A DNA stretch of 44,317 nt. It comes from an uncultured Flavobacteriales bacterium (GTDB lineage Bacteria > Bacteroidota > Bacteroidia > Flavobacteriales_D > Crocinitomicaceae). Positions within the stretch are counted from its first letter, which is position 1, and each line of letters starts with the position of its first letter. The notes beneath the pieces are model-generated. The model was not told the DNA's origin, ran no database searches, and was given only the letters and a program-made list of their open reading frames with translations. The position numbers and the translations under genes were made by a program. Below, in pieces: positions 1 to 8,672 of this stretch. Location of the stretch: the NCBI GenBank assembly GCA_913056215.1, contig CAJXMN010000011.1:1-44317 (forward strand). Reading direction: 5' to 3'.

Positions 1-2
1 AT

Positions 3-131
3 CCCCAAAAATGGCTTGAATATGTGCTTGAAAATATCGCAGACTACAAGGTAAATAAGCTACACGAACTCCTGCCTGATCATATCGAAGCTGTAAAAAT
101 CGAAAATTTCAAGAAGTTCTGGGAGGTGTAG
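3..131 (+). pseudogene. IS66-like transposase, C-terminal fragment (cut by window edge)
   Basis: An open frame enters from the left edge and ends at TAG 129-131, giving 43 residues. The motif WLEYVLENI...NKLHELLPD matches the C-terminal tail domain of IS66-family transposases, which typically reads W-L-x-x-V-L-x-x-I/L-P-x...L-x-E-L-L-P. The catalytic DDE core would lie outside the window, so I cannot tell whether the element is intact. It is typed as pseudogene only because it is partial here. No terminal inverted repeat could be fixed to the right of it. The family call rests on the short motif alone. Confidence 0.55.
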
Positions 132-170
132 TTGCTTGGGAGGATACATAACATATAAACACTAATATAG

Positions 171-185
171 TCCCGTAAAGCGGGA
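171..185. other. Small GC hairpin downstream of the transposase fragment
   Basis: TCCCG (171-175) and CGGGA (181-185) can pair around a 5-nt loop, 40 bp after the transposase stop codon. It could be a subterminal structure of the insertion sequence or a weak terminator. There is no T-run directly after it, so the role is uncertain. The rest of 132-329 shows no gene or other feature I recognise. Confidence 0.3.
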
Positions 186-329
186 GTTCATTCTCCTTTC
201 TGCCGTGTGCTCCGAATCATCAGCGCTCTTATGCTAGGTCAATTGAATTGAATAGGCACAGCACTGTTCCCCAAGCTTTTATTAATAATGGATACTTCCA
301 GCAACCTAAATAATAACTCAACGACAGAC

Positions 330-3197
330 CTACTTCAATACATTCACATGTCCCGTGTGCACATGCCGCTCATCTGTCATATTTTCTTTAAACTCTATTT
401 TCCAAACGTATGTTCCATCTTTTACGATTTGATTGCTTTCCGCACCATATGTTCCGTCCCACCCCTCACTGGCATCGTTGGACTCAAATACAATTTCACC
501 CCATCGATTAAAGATCAACAAGTTGAAATCATTAGGATCATACCCTGATGTGAAAACAGGTTTAAAGATCTCGTTAAAATCATCGTCATCAGGTGTAAAT
601 GTATTGGGGACGTAAAAAATGATGCGATCCAATATATCTACTGCCACCCAGGCTGTATCTGTGCATCCTTCAACAGTTGACGCAACCAATTGGACTCGAT
701 ATTCACCTGGTTCTGTCGGATATTCTATTGTTGGATTAATAGCTGTTGAATTTCCCACCTCATAGAAAGTCCAAAGATAACTATCCGCATACGATGACGT
801 ATTGGTGAAATCCACTTTACGATCTATAATATCCGGGCTATCTGGTGAGTAATAAAAACTAGCTATTGGGTTGTGATACACAGCAATATAATTAGCTTCC
901 GCATGGACATCACTACACCCCATATCCGTTGTCACCTCCAGCTCTAACCCGTAAAAAATGGAGCTACTCGTTTCATTATCAAAACACTCCGTAAAGATGT
1001 TATTGGAACCTTGTTGTACGGTACCATCGCTCAACCTCCACTCATAATCTACAATAGAAGATGGTTCATTCACTGCAGCAGTTGAAGTCACTTCAGGGCA
1101 AATCGGAGCACAGCCTTTTAAATTCACCCCTGTGAAACCAGCTTCTGGTTTAGGATGTACCGTTACCTCTAGAGTTGTATCATTAACACATCCGTTATTT
1201 GAAGTAACAATCAGATTCGCATTAAAAACTCCGTCATTCGTATACATATGGATGGGATGCTGTTGAGTAGAGTTGGATCCATCACCAAAATCCCACTGCC
1301 AATCGACTAAACTATTATTGGTAGTTGCATTAGAGATCGATGTTTCATCAGTAAATTCTGTATCGAATTCTAAACAAACATCTGTAGGGGAAAAATCAAC
1401 AAAAGGTAACGGCCATACGGTTGCTGATTGTGTCAAGGTGTCTTTACAACCATTATTCGTTGTAACGATTAACTGCGTGTTGTAAATATTCTCGCCGTTA
1501 TATGTAATTACCGGATTTTGGTCTGTTGAGGTCGTTCCATCGCCAAAGCTCCATTCGTAACTATCAATCACGTTACCATTTATATTATTCACACTTGAGT
1601 TATTCAAAAACTCTGATTGCTCATTTAAACATACAGCATCTACTGAATAATCAGCAACAGGCATTGGTGAAACCTCAACTGTTTTAGTAATGGTATCAGT
1701 ACACCCACCACTTGTAAAAACACCATAAGTCACATCGTAGATACCAGAAGCCGTATACTCATAATCAGGGGCATTTGAGTTCAAAACTGTTCCATCATCA
1801 AAAGACCAATAATAATCGGTTATGCTGCCCGCATTAGGCGTTAGTATCGATTCATCCTGAAAACTAATTGTTTCTCCCAAACAAACCTGATCTGAAACAG
1901 CTAAAAAGTCAGCATCTACATTTCCAATACTATCGATCACCTCTGTTTGCAATGTATAGGAACACTGAGGTCCTTGAACCGGGATAACTTCTACCTCATA
2001 TAAACCACCTTGATTTACAGTGATATCTTGTGTGTTACTAGGGCCAACGATACCAGGACCTGTCCAAATATACTCATCGGCTCCAGGAGGACCTTGAAGG
2101 GTAACCTCTCTTTGCTGACAGGTTAATGTATCATTGCTCAGATTAGGCATAGCCATACATTCAGCATCAATATAAGCATATCCATAATGTCCTGATTGCG
2201 CACAGTCTACGGCTGTAAATTCTATGGTCGCATTTTGTCCTATATAATTAGTCAATGCAATACTCACAGTTTCCCAGGGTTTATATTTCACGCTACCCGA
2301 TCCATCCAAGTATCCAGGAGCACTACCTGAAGCCGCCTGAAAATATTCGCCGCAGGGTATATTGACCCCATCAACGATCAAATTAATCCTTAAAAACGGT
2401 TGTTGGGCTGGTGAATGTCCAGGATCTTGCATAACAGCTGCAAAATGATATAGAAAAAGCTCAGTATTGGCTGTTACTGTAAAAGAATATGAAATTCTTG
2501 CCGCTTGGTATCCCGTTTGCTGGTTACCTAACCGAAGCGAATAATCTCCTCCACCTGGAAACACCCTTGGAAGATTATTATTACTTGGCCCATCCGTTCC
2601 TGCTCCAGGCCCCATGATAGTATGGTTCCCCGTATTACTATTCATTGGATCGGTGTCGAACCCTGGGTTTATATTGGCTTCTCCTCCGCTGGTTGCGAAT
2701 CCTCCCAACCAACTGTTTAAGTTATTACTTTCAAAGTCTGCATTTAAACAAGTATTAGATTTTACCTGAATATCAGTTGTGTCGCCATACAACTCTTTAG
2801 AAATACGCTTTGGAACATGTACGACAGAATCCATAAAGTCATAGTTATGATCGTGTTCCTTAACAGATTTATAAGCTTCAATAGTATGCAGTACATCCCT
2901 CTTTAAAGCAGCGATTTTTTTATCTGTATAACAATCTTCACCCTTTGATTTAAAACAGGTTAAGGCAGCTTCCAAGATGAACATGTCAATTTCACATCTC
3001 ACTTTTGAGAATTCTTTTCTTGACATCTCTTTTTGCACCCTCAGTTGTTCTAGATCAACATGTTCAACATACGCAGCCTCAAAACTGTTCAGGTATGAAT
3101 AACTAATCTCCTGAGAAAATAAAGAGACAGAAACACCGATAAATGTGAAGAATAAAAATATCCTTTTGAGTAAGCTATTAGAATGTAATCCAATCAT
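330..3197 (-). CDS. PKD-repeat protein with T9SS type B (gliding-motility, CHU_C) sorting domain
   Basis: A secreted 955-residue protein. Residues 1-29 form a signal peptide (hydrophobic stretch ending near SLFSQE). After an N-terminal helical region and a jelly-roll-like part (about 150-350), an Ig-like segment leads into about five PKD-type repeats, recognisable by YYWSFDDGT, YEWSFGDGT, WQWDFGDGS, YEWRLSDGT and YLWTFYEVG (roughly 450-860). The last 90 residues, starting at FYVPNTFTPDDD and containing LLIFNRWGEIVFES and GWDGTY, are a classical type B sorting domain. The protein is therefore expected to cross the outer membrane by the T9SS and remain at the cell surface or be released, probably acting in adhesion. 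Type B substrates often have a PorP/SprF-like partner next to them; none is seen here, though the left flank is missing. The ligand is unknown. Confidence 0.9.
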   Translation of the reverse strand: MIGLHSNSLLKRIFLFFTFIGVSVSLFSQEISYSYLNSFEAAYVEHVDLEQLRVQKEMSRKEFSKVRCEIDMFILEAALTCFKSKGEDCYTDKKIAALKRDVLHTIEAYKSVKEHDHNYDFMDSVVHVPKRISKELYGDTTDIQVKSNTCLNADFESNNLNSWLGGFATSGGEANINPGFDTDPMNSNTGNHTIMGPGAGTDGPSNNNLPRVFPGGGDYSLRLGNQQTGYQAARISYSFTVTANTELFLYHFAAVMQDPGHSPAQQPFLRINLIVDGVNIPCGEYFQAASGSAPGYLDGSGSVKYKPWETVSIALTNYIGQNATIEFTAVDCAQSGHYGYAYIDAECMAMPNLSNDTLTCQQREVTLQGPPGADEYIWTGPGIVGPSNTQDITVNQGGLYEVEVIPVQGPQCSYTLQTEVIDSIGNVDADFLAVSDQVCLGETISFQDESILTPNAGSITDYYWSFDDGTVLNSNAPDYEYTASGIYDVTYGVFTSGGCTDTITKTVEVSPMPVADYSVDAVCLNEQSEFLNNSSVNNINGNVIDSYEWSFGDGTTSTDQNPVITYNGENIYNTQLIVTTNNGCKDTLTQSATVWPLPFVDFSPTDVCLEFDTEFTDETSISNATTNNSLVDWQWDFGDGSNSTQQHPIHMYTNDGVFNANLIVTSNNGCVNDTTLEVTVHPKPEAGFTGVNLKGCAPICPEVTSTAAVNEPSSIVDYEWRLSDGTVQQGSNNIFTECFDNETSSSIFYGLELEVTTDMGCSDVHAEANYIAVYHNPIASFYYSPDSPDIIDRKVDFTNTSSYADSYLWTFYEVGNSTAINPTIEYPTEPGEYRVQLVASTVEGCTDTAWVAVDILDRIIFYVPNTFTPDDDDFNEIFKPVFTSGYDPNDFNLLIFNRWGEIVFESNDASEGWDGTYGAESNQIVKDGTYVWKIEFKENMTDERHVHTGHVNVLK

Positions 3198-3225
3198 AGC
3201 AGCAGAATGGTAATTGTTTGATCGT

Positions 3226-3233
3226 CAAAACTA
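3226..3233 (-). promoter_or_regulatory. Candidate -7 element for the PKD/T9SS gene
   Basis: On the minus strand this reads TAGTTTTG, matching the Bacteroidota -7 consensus TAnnTTTG. It lies about 29 nt before the ATG at 3197, giving a short leader. No TTG at the expected -33 spacing was found, so it is only a half-match. Confidence 0.35.
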
Positions 3234-3363
3234 TAACTATTTATTTGAAAAGACGACATGAGTGAAGATTTAAACAACATGGTCTATATTCGTCACTTAT
3301 AAAACAATAATATACTTGCTCTGTTAGCAGTGTCAAAAAAATAAAGACTGCTGTAGTCAACGA

Positions 3364-3438
3364 GGTACAGGTCTGCGACTAGCAAGCGTAAAAAAGGTAA
3401 TTCATAAAATCAAAGGCAAAATATCAGTAGGTTCAAAC
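3364..3438 (+). pseudogene. Fragment of a histidine kinase ATPase domain
   Basis: The plus-strand frame starting at 3364 reads GTGLRLASVKKVI, then HKIKGKISVGSN. This matches the G2-box end of HATPase_c domains (GTGLGLxxVKKIIxxxxGKISVxS), with one glycine changed to arginine. Upstream in the same frame there is no G1 box (DNGxG), and no start codon or complete gene surrounds it. The best reading is a remnant of a decayed sensor kinase gene. It lies between two minus-strand genes and near an IS66 fragment, consistent with past rearrangement. The match covers only 25 residues, so chance cannot be excluded. Confidence 0.45.
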
Positions 3439-3501
3439 GACTCCCTCGTATCCGAAGGGCAGAACATCTTATCTGCATATGGACTGATCGTTAAAATTCA
3501 A

Positions 3502-4356
3502 TCATTCCTCACCTACTATCGTAAATACTGGTCGAAATCCAACGTAGACAGAAGACCCATCATATTCAGAGCGGCTTTTTAACTGAATATCATTTCCAAA
3601 ATCGTTGAAACTACCGCCTACTGCAACACCCGATTCACTGATCATTTCTGCAACATTTCCGTTCATATTGTGAAATCCATAACTATAAGCTTCATAGGAT
3701 TCTGAAGGAGCTGTTAGATCAACACTCCTATTTTTAGCTCCATCAATACGAAGAGGCTTTACCACAACAATTTCTCCAGATGCATCACGTGTGATCTGAT
3801 TTTGACGAATCACCTGACAGTTCGCACGAAAGTCTCCCTGAGGTTCTCTCAAATAAACATCATCCCACGCATAAGGATGTTGTGGATTATCTCCTGCTCC
3901 CGCTCTTATGAATTCTGCATGATTTGGTAGTCGTACTTCAATTTTCTTTCCCTCCCAGGATGCATTGATCTGTTTTTCGAGCCATTCACAATAAAGTTGA
4001 GCTCCTTCATACGTTACATTGACAACGGGATAACTCTGATAAGCCTCATGAGTAGAATAGTTTTTAGCATATTCCGCCATGGGATTTTTGAAATCTTCCA
4101 GCCAATTCTCGTTTCGAACACGAGCAGCTTTTTTCTCTGCTTCGGTTCCATTTTTATTTAGGGATTTTAAAAACTCATTGTATTGCGCATTGGTTACCTC
4201 TGTTTTTGACATGTAGAAAGACTGAACTGATCGTTCTTCATCTTGTAAAATTGTAGTTCCCGATGGTACGTAGGTGAACTGCTTCTTTACCAACTTCGGT
4301 AATTTCACTGCTGAGGTTAATAATGCTACTGCTGCAATCGTAAGTACTGCTTTCAT
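3502..4356 (-). CDS. SUMF1/FGE-fold (formylglycine-generating-enzyme-like) secreted protein
   Basis: A 284-residue protein. I chose ATG 4356 because it begins a good signal peptide (MKAVLTIAAVALLTSA); the frame stays open to 4401, but those residues do not look like a leader. The FGE/SUMF1 fold is shown by FYMSKTEVTNAQYNEFL, YPVVNVTYEGAQLYCEWL, VRLPNHAEFIRA, FHNMNGNVAEM, VGGSFND and the closing VGFRPVF. The cysteine-bearing segment of true formylglycine-generating enzymes (CRSAxR before GFR) is replaced by SRSEYD, so sulfatase-activating chemistry is unlikely. Gliding proteins GldJ and GldK share this fold, but this protein is much shorter than GldJ and no gld genes are nearby. An envelope structural role is inferred. 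Confidence 0.8.
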   Translation of the reverse strand: MKAVLTIAAVALLTSAVKLPKLVKKQFTYVPSGTTILQDEERSVQSFYMSKTEVTNAQYNEFLKSLNKNGTEAEKKAARVRNENWLEDFKNPMAEYAKNYSTHEAYQSYPVVNVTYEGAQLYCEWLEKQINASWEGKKIEVRLPNHAEFIRAGAGDNPQHPYAWDDVYLREPQGDFRANCQVIRQNQITRDASGEIVVVKPLRIDGAKNRSVDLTAPSESYEAYSYGFHNMNGNVAEMISESGVAVGGSFNDFGNDIQLKSRSEYDGSSVYVGFRPVFTIVGEE

Positions 4357-4571
4357 TTTGTTTAGGTTTGTAAAATTGAGTATATAACCGTATTCGACCA
4401 ATATGGTTACACATCAATTAGGTCTTTATCTCATTTTTTGCCTTCGACCACCTTGTTGATTCTTGGCTGAATGAACCAAATACCAATCAAATAGAATTAG
4501 CATGTCCATTTGAACTTGGTTGTGTTGAGGGGAAGGTCCAGGTCCGTATACGCGATAAAAACCTCCACTTA

Positions 4572-6053
4572 CTACTTCGCTTTCCTCCTTTGAAATAAGA
4601 AATAGATAAGAAGAGACACCACGATAATCAAGAAAATAGGTGCGATTCCCAGTAAGTAAATCATTTCTTGTGGATATCCCCCATACAAAGTAGAAACCTC
4701 ATTCGACAAGGTAATTATCAATAGCGTCAAAAGTATTAGCGGTAATATATAGAGAACAATATTAAACCACTTACCGATGCGCAACCCTGTATTTGTGTTA
4801 TTAACCCATTGACGTAGTTTCTCTGGACCAACGACGTATGCCACGACAGCACATTCCAGCATCCCTACGATCACCAGCATATAACCCGTAATAAAGTGGT
4901 CCATGATATCTAGATAATACATGCCTGAGCCAAAGCATATAGGGATACCCAGTATAAATGTAATACCCGTTAAGGAGACAAATGTTCTAAATTCTTTTTC
5001 ATGCTTTTTCTTAAGATCCATAAATGATCCTGTCACCAACTCAAACATTCCAAAAATGGAGTCAATGGCCAGCGTGATCACCGTTATGAATAATAATACT
5101 GCAAAACCAATTTCAAAAGCGGGTAGCATCGAAATAGCAGTTGGTAACACGGAAAAAACCAACATTGGACCACTTACAGCCGCCTCACCTAAACCTACTC
5201 CCTGTTCTTGGGCCATGAATCCGATCGTTGAGAATATGGCTAAGCCTGATAATATGGAGACCAGAATATTTCCTCCGAGGATCCACAAAGAAGTCTTTGG
5301 AACTTCTGCATTTTTGCCTCTTCTTCCACCTGAATACAAGAAATAGCCCATTGCCACAGCAGCACTAAAAAAGCTCTGACCTATTGCTGCCTGCCATAAT
5401 TCCGGACTTAACAATTGACTCCAGTCCGGTAGAAAGAATGCTTTCACTCCTGCTTCGGAACCTGGTAATGTGAGTCCTCGAATTAAAAGAATAAACAGAA
5501 TAACGAACGGAGCTGTCGCCGTAAATTTAATCACCTTTGACATCGATGTTATCCCCTTTCTTAGGCTCAAGATAATGAGGATATAACTCACTATCACTGC
5601 AATTAAAATTCCAATAACAATACCATTCACTTCATATATTCCATCGGATAGATGTAAAATATCCTCTGCAAAATACGTACTCGGGTTACTTAAAAAATCA
5701 CCGGAAAACGATTCATAGAAATAATTCACTCCCCATCCCATAACCGGAACGTAGTAAATCAGTATCGCAAGCATAGATATAGCGGCTATCCATTGTATCC
5801 AACCCGTTCCCTTCTTCAATTTTTCCATGGCTACGGGCGGTCCCGCCTGACCTCTTTGACCAATGATTGTCTCTACCATCATTAAAGGATAAGCAATAAT
5901 TAAATTCGCTACCAAGATGGCAAGAATGAAAGCTGCTCCTCCATACTCATAGGCATACATTGGGAATCTCCACATATTACCCAAACCAGCAGCAGTTCCC
6001 ACGGCAGCAAGAATAAAGGTAAATTGATTTGGCCATTTTTGTTTTTTAGACAT
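4572..6053 (-). CDS. Sodium-dependent transporter, neurotransmitter:sodium symporter (NSS) family
   Basis: A 493-residue inner-membrane protein with about 11-12 hydrophobic segments and the LeuT fold. The N-terminal hallmark is AAVGTAAGLGNMWRFPMYAY (about residues 16-35), the unwound TM1 that forms the Na+ and substrate sites, followed by the conserved GGAAF and YPLMMVE segments. Length and topology fit bacterial NSS members such as LeuT, MhsT and Tyt1, which import amino acids with Na+. The substrate cannot be read from sequence. It stands alone: the FGE-like gene lies 215 bp downstream on the same strand, and a 502-bp gene-free region lies upstream. Confidence 0.92.
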   Translation of the reverse strand: MSKKQKWPNQFTFILAAVGTAAGLGNMWRFPMYAYEYGGAAFILAILVANLIIAYPLMMVETIIGQRGQAGPPVAMEKLKKGTGWIQWIAAISMLAILIYYVPVMGWGVNYFYESFSGDFLSNPSTYFAEDILHLSDGIYEVNGIVIGILIAVIVSYILIILSLRKGITSMSKVIKFTATAPFVILFILLIRGLTLPGSEAGVKAFFLPDWSQLLSPELWQAAIGQSFFSAAVAMGYFLYSGGRRGKNAEVPKTSLWILGGNILVSILSGLAIFSTIGFMAQEQGVGLGEAAVSGPMLVFSVLPTAISMLPAFEIGFAVLLFITVITLAIDSIFGMFELVTGSFMDLKKKHEKEFRTFVSLTGITFILGIPICFGSGMYYLDIMDHFITGYMLVIVGMLECAVVAYVVGPEKLRQWVNNTNTGLRIGKWFNIVLYILPLILLTLLIITLSNEVSTLYGGYPQEMIYLLGIAPIFLIIVVSLLIYFLFQRRKAK

Positions 6054-6555
6054 AGATTAAATGAATTTCATGAAAATTGGACGAACGGTAAAAATATATT
6101 TTCAAATTAAGAGCACCTATTTTTAGAAACTGATTTACTTCATGTTTGTAAGAATAAGATGATGACAAGCGTATTAAAAGTCCTTCAATAAAGAGAGGCT
6201 TTTTTGATGCGTTCACCATTAGTCTCTAGCCTACCGCTTATTCAGACCAATATATCTGATATTTCCCAATTTAACCCTTCACTAGTTGATGGTCATTGTA
6301 AATCAAATAAAATACTTTAGAAGTGCGCCCTTTTCAAGAGGTAAGTGACTGTTTACATGCCCAGGCTCATTTCTAAAAGAAGAACTGATGTCAATAACAC
6401 ACCTTCTCTATAGAAGCATTTCAAACTCAGAAAAGAAAATATTAACCTTTGAGGTGAATGACCCATTTAAGTTTCTATTTTTACTTTTTTGATTGAAAGC
6501 GAATCATTCTAAAATAAACACTACGAATACGAGTAAAATATAAAACAACTAACAA
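6054..6555. other. 502-bp gene-free region between divergent genes
   Basis: No open frame, recognisable protein remnant or RNA gene was found on either strand. The only structure is an imperfect hairpin at 6176-6205 (AAAAG-CCT pairing with AGG-CTTTT), followed by T's on the plus strand. It resembles a terminator, although no plus-strand gene precedes it. The upstream regions of the NSS transporter and of the small membrane protein at 6556 lie here, without a clear TTG/TAnnTTTG promoter. Confidence 0.5.
6176..6205 (+). terminator. Imperfect terminator-like hairpin
   Basis: AAAAGTCCT and AGGCTTTTTT can pair with one mismatch around a loop of about 11 nt, ending in six T's. No plus-strand gene lies upstream, so it may be a relic or fortuitous. 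Confidence 0.25.
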
Positions 6556-6852
6556 ATGACTGAATATCTTATCTACATCATCCCCGCCTCTATCTTGTTA
6601 ATATTTATCTATTTAATAATAATTAAACAATATAACGCTGTGATTCTAAGCCTGGGTGTTATTGCAGTATTGTTAGGTTTCTATTTCTTTTTTCAGATTC
6701 CTCAAGATGGATTAAGGAATAGTATAGGAATGTTGGATGAAGGATATGCGGCGCAGATTAAACTACTAAAAATCAAGTCTTATAGCTTATTCTTTGTCGG
6801 TGGATTAATGGTCTTACTAGGGGTTATATTTATAGCACAGAAAAAGAAATAA
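6556..6852 (+). CDS. Small membrane protein of unknown function
   Basis: A 98-residue protein with three hydrophobic segments: about 4-22 (YLIYIIPASILLIFIYLII), 27-47 and 76-94. A short polar loop (PQDGLRNSIGMLDEGYAAQIK) precedes the last segment, and the protein ends in KKK. I do not recognise a family. The ATG at 6556 follows an A-rich stretch typical of Bacteroidota leaders. It is flanked by long non-coding stretches and is not part of an obvious operon. Composition is consistent with a real inner-membrane protein, but nothing suggests a function. Confidence 0.6.
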   Translation: MTEYLIYIIPASILLIFIYLIIIKQYNAVILSLGVIAVLLGFYFFFQIPQDGLRNSIGMLDEGYAAQIKLLKIKSYSLFFVGGLMVLLGVIFIAQKKK

Positions 6853-7088
6853 TGTTACGAAATTTTAGTTGGAGCCTAATACAACTACCTACAAAATTAG
6901 TAGTCCGTTTATGATTTTTATTGATGACAAGTTTCCGATTTGGGGCGTCAATCAATACAGAGCTTGGAACATCAGGTAGTTCTGGATTCGATAAGGCTTA
7001 ACAAGCCCTTATCACTATTATCGCTAATTTTGAATGGCAGCATTGGTTGCTAAGCCTCAAACGTCAACCGGTAATTGAATAGGATAAT

Positions 7089-7589
7089 ATGGCAAACCCT
7101 GTTTTTTATTTTAAAGGTCTGACAACAGCCCAAAAATGGTCCATCGGGATATACCTGATTATCACTTTTGTACTTTTCTTCATTTTTGAACGCGATAGTG
7201 AGTACATTTTAGCATACTGCGTTATTTCTCAAATCGGACTGTATTTGTTTTATTATAAAGCGCTGCGGAACCTGACGTTCTATTTATTGTGTTTAGGCAT
7301 CGGAGGACTCCATTTAGTACTTTTCAACTTGATTTTAGCAGACCATCAATCAACGTTGACCCTCATACAATATGCTTCTAATTTGAGAAATACCTTGCCC
7401 TTATTAGTACTATTTCAAATTTTGAGATGTTTGAACTTATTAATTCAAGATCAAGAACTTGTCAGTCCTCAAAGAAGTTCATTTAAGGATATGCACGATA
7501 AGAGGTACGTCATGCCTACCGATTACTTATTTTTTGTTGTGTACATTTTTTTCTTTGTTACGCTATTTATCGGCTGGGAATATCCCTGA
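7089..7589 (+). CDS. Multi-pass membrane protein of unknown function
   Basis: A 166-residue, very hydrophobic protein with about five membrane segments (roughly residues 17-33, 38-55, 61-83, 100-117 and 146-163) and a basic, polar stretch (PQRSSFKDMHDKR) before the last one. No motif or family was recognised. It lies 137 bp upstream of glutaminase on the same strand, so co-transcription is possible but not shown. The 236-bp gap before it contains a bulged hairpin (6990-7013) and nothing else recognisable. Confidence 0.6.
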   Translation: MANPVFYFKGLTTAQKWSIGIYLIITFVLFFIFERDSEYILAYCVISQIGLYLFYYKALRNLTFYLLCLGIGGLHLVLFNLILADHQSTLTLIQYASNLRNTLPLLVLFQILRCLNLLIQDQELVSPQRSSFKDMHDKRYVMPTDYLFFVVYIFFFVTLFIGWEYP

Positions 7590-7725
7590 ACTTACCAAAA
7601 GAAAGCGCTCCATTGCGTCCGAACAAACTGTAAAGCTTAGTTTTATCGAAAACTTCAAAAAATATCCTTAATTTTAAGCAAAGTAGTGTTCATGGAGCTT
7701 CCAACCGTTTAATTAAATACAACCA

Positions 7726-8640
7726 ATGAGTTTTGAAGACTTAATTCGCGATATTTATCAAAATATTCAGCAGTTAGAAGATCGGGGCGAGACGGCATCT
7801 TATATTCCTGAATTATCGCGGATTGATCCGTCCAATTTTGGAGTACATATCTCTACAATACACGGAGACCAATTCGGTATCGGCAACTGTTATGATAAAT
7901 TTTCCATTCAAAGTATCTCAAAAGTTCTTTCATTAATACTGGCCTATCGGATCCTTGATCATAAAATATGGGATAGAGTCGGAGTAGAACCCTCGGGTAC
8001 CGCATTTAATTCCCTTTTTCAGCTTGAAGCTGACCAAGGTGTTCCAAGAAATCCCTTTCTCAACGCAGGAGCAATTGTGGTATCAGATATTCTTTTGAGC
8101 CATTTAAAGCACCCGAAAGCGGATTTTATCGATTTTGTTCGGACCATTTCCAACAATACAACAATTGATTATTCAAGTAGAATAGCGCAATCAGAAAAAG
8201 AGGTGGGTTATAGAAATGTGGCCTTGTGTAATTACATAAAATCATTCGGTCAGATCAACAATGAACCCTCCGATGTGCTCGATTTTTATTACGACCTATG
8301 CTCTCTGGAAATGAGTACGAAAGACCTCTCGGAATTGTTTTTATTTTTAGCCCATGATGGTCGTGATATAGCGAGTAATAAGCGTATATTGAACGAAAGA
8401 CAGTCTAAAAGGATAAACGCTTTAATGCAAACATGTGGGTTTTACGACGAATCCGGAGAATTTGCTTTTAAAGTTGGTCTTCCCGGAAAAAGTGGTGTTG
8501 GCGGAGGTATAATCGCCATACATCCCGATCAGTATTCCATAGCCGTATGGAGTCCAAAGCTGAACAAAAAAGGAAATTCTTATAAAGGCATGAAGTTTTT
8601 GGAAGCATTTACAACCAGATCTGAGTTATCCCTATTTTGA
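7726..8640 (+). CDS. glsA: Glutaminase
   Basis: A 304-residue cytosolic enzyme hydrolysing L-glutamine to L-glutamate and ammonia (EC 3.5.1.2). The serine-dependent catalytic motif S-x-x-K is at Ser63-Lys66 (QSISKVLSL). Other family blocks are EPSGTAFNSL, PRNPFLNAGAIVVSDIL, YRNVALCNYIKSFG and the C-terminal LPGKSGVGGGIIA. Length equals that of E. coli YneH/YbaS-type glutaminases. It converges with the ubiE operon, with only 32 bp between the stop codons, and stands alone. Confidence 0.95.
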   Translation: MSFEDLIRDIYQNIQQLEDRGETASYIPELSRIDPSNFGVHISTIHGDQFGIGNCYDKFSIQSISKVLSLILAYRILDHKIWDRVGVEPSGTAFNSLFQLEADQGVPRNPFLNAGAIVVSDILLSHLKHPKADFIDFVRTISNNTTIDYSSRIAQSEKEVGYRNVALCNYIKSFGQINNEPSDVLDFYYDLCSLEMSTKDLSELFLFLAHDGRDIASNKRILNERQSKRINALMQTCGFYDESGEFAFKVGLPGKSGVGGGIIAIHPDQYSIAVWSPKLNKKGNSYKGMKFLEAFTTRSELSLF

Positions 8641-8649
8641 GCACACTCC

Positions 8650-8672
8650 AAAAAGGTGGGGCGCAAACCCCA
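8650..8672 (-). terminator. Terminator of the aminotransferase-rfaE1-trkH-ubiE operon
   Basis: Read on the minus strand directly after the ubiE stop, TGGGG pairs with CCCCA around a 6-nt loop, followed by CC and five T's. It fills the 32-bp gap between the convergent glsA and ubiE stop codons. The stem is short, so strength is uncertain. Confidence 0.55.

Larger units (their letters stand above)
3198..3501. other. 304-bp intergenic spacer with promoter element and kinase-gene fragment
   Basis: This spacer separates two minus-strand genes. It holds a -7-like element for the PKD protein at 3226-3233 and a short plus-strand stretch resembling a histidine kinase ATP-binding domain at 3364-3438 (both listed separately). 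No intact gene is seen in it. Confidence 0.6.

Noticed and set aside
330-3197. CRISPR-like repetition in the PKD gene
   Set aside because: The repeats are degenerate protein repeats (WSFGDGT-type), not identical short DNA repeats with spacers.
4921-5346. Plus-strand 141-residue open frame
   Set aside because: Antisense shadow of the NSS transporter gene; repetitive composition and no start context.
6990-7013. Bulged hairpin GATAAGGCTT / AAGCCCTTATC
   Set aside because: It has no T-run and no gene directly before it; terminator or small RNA function cannot be supported.
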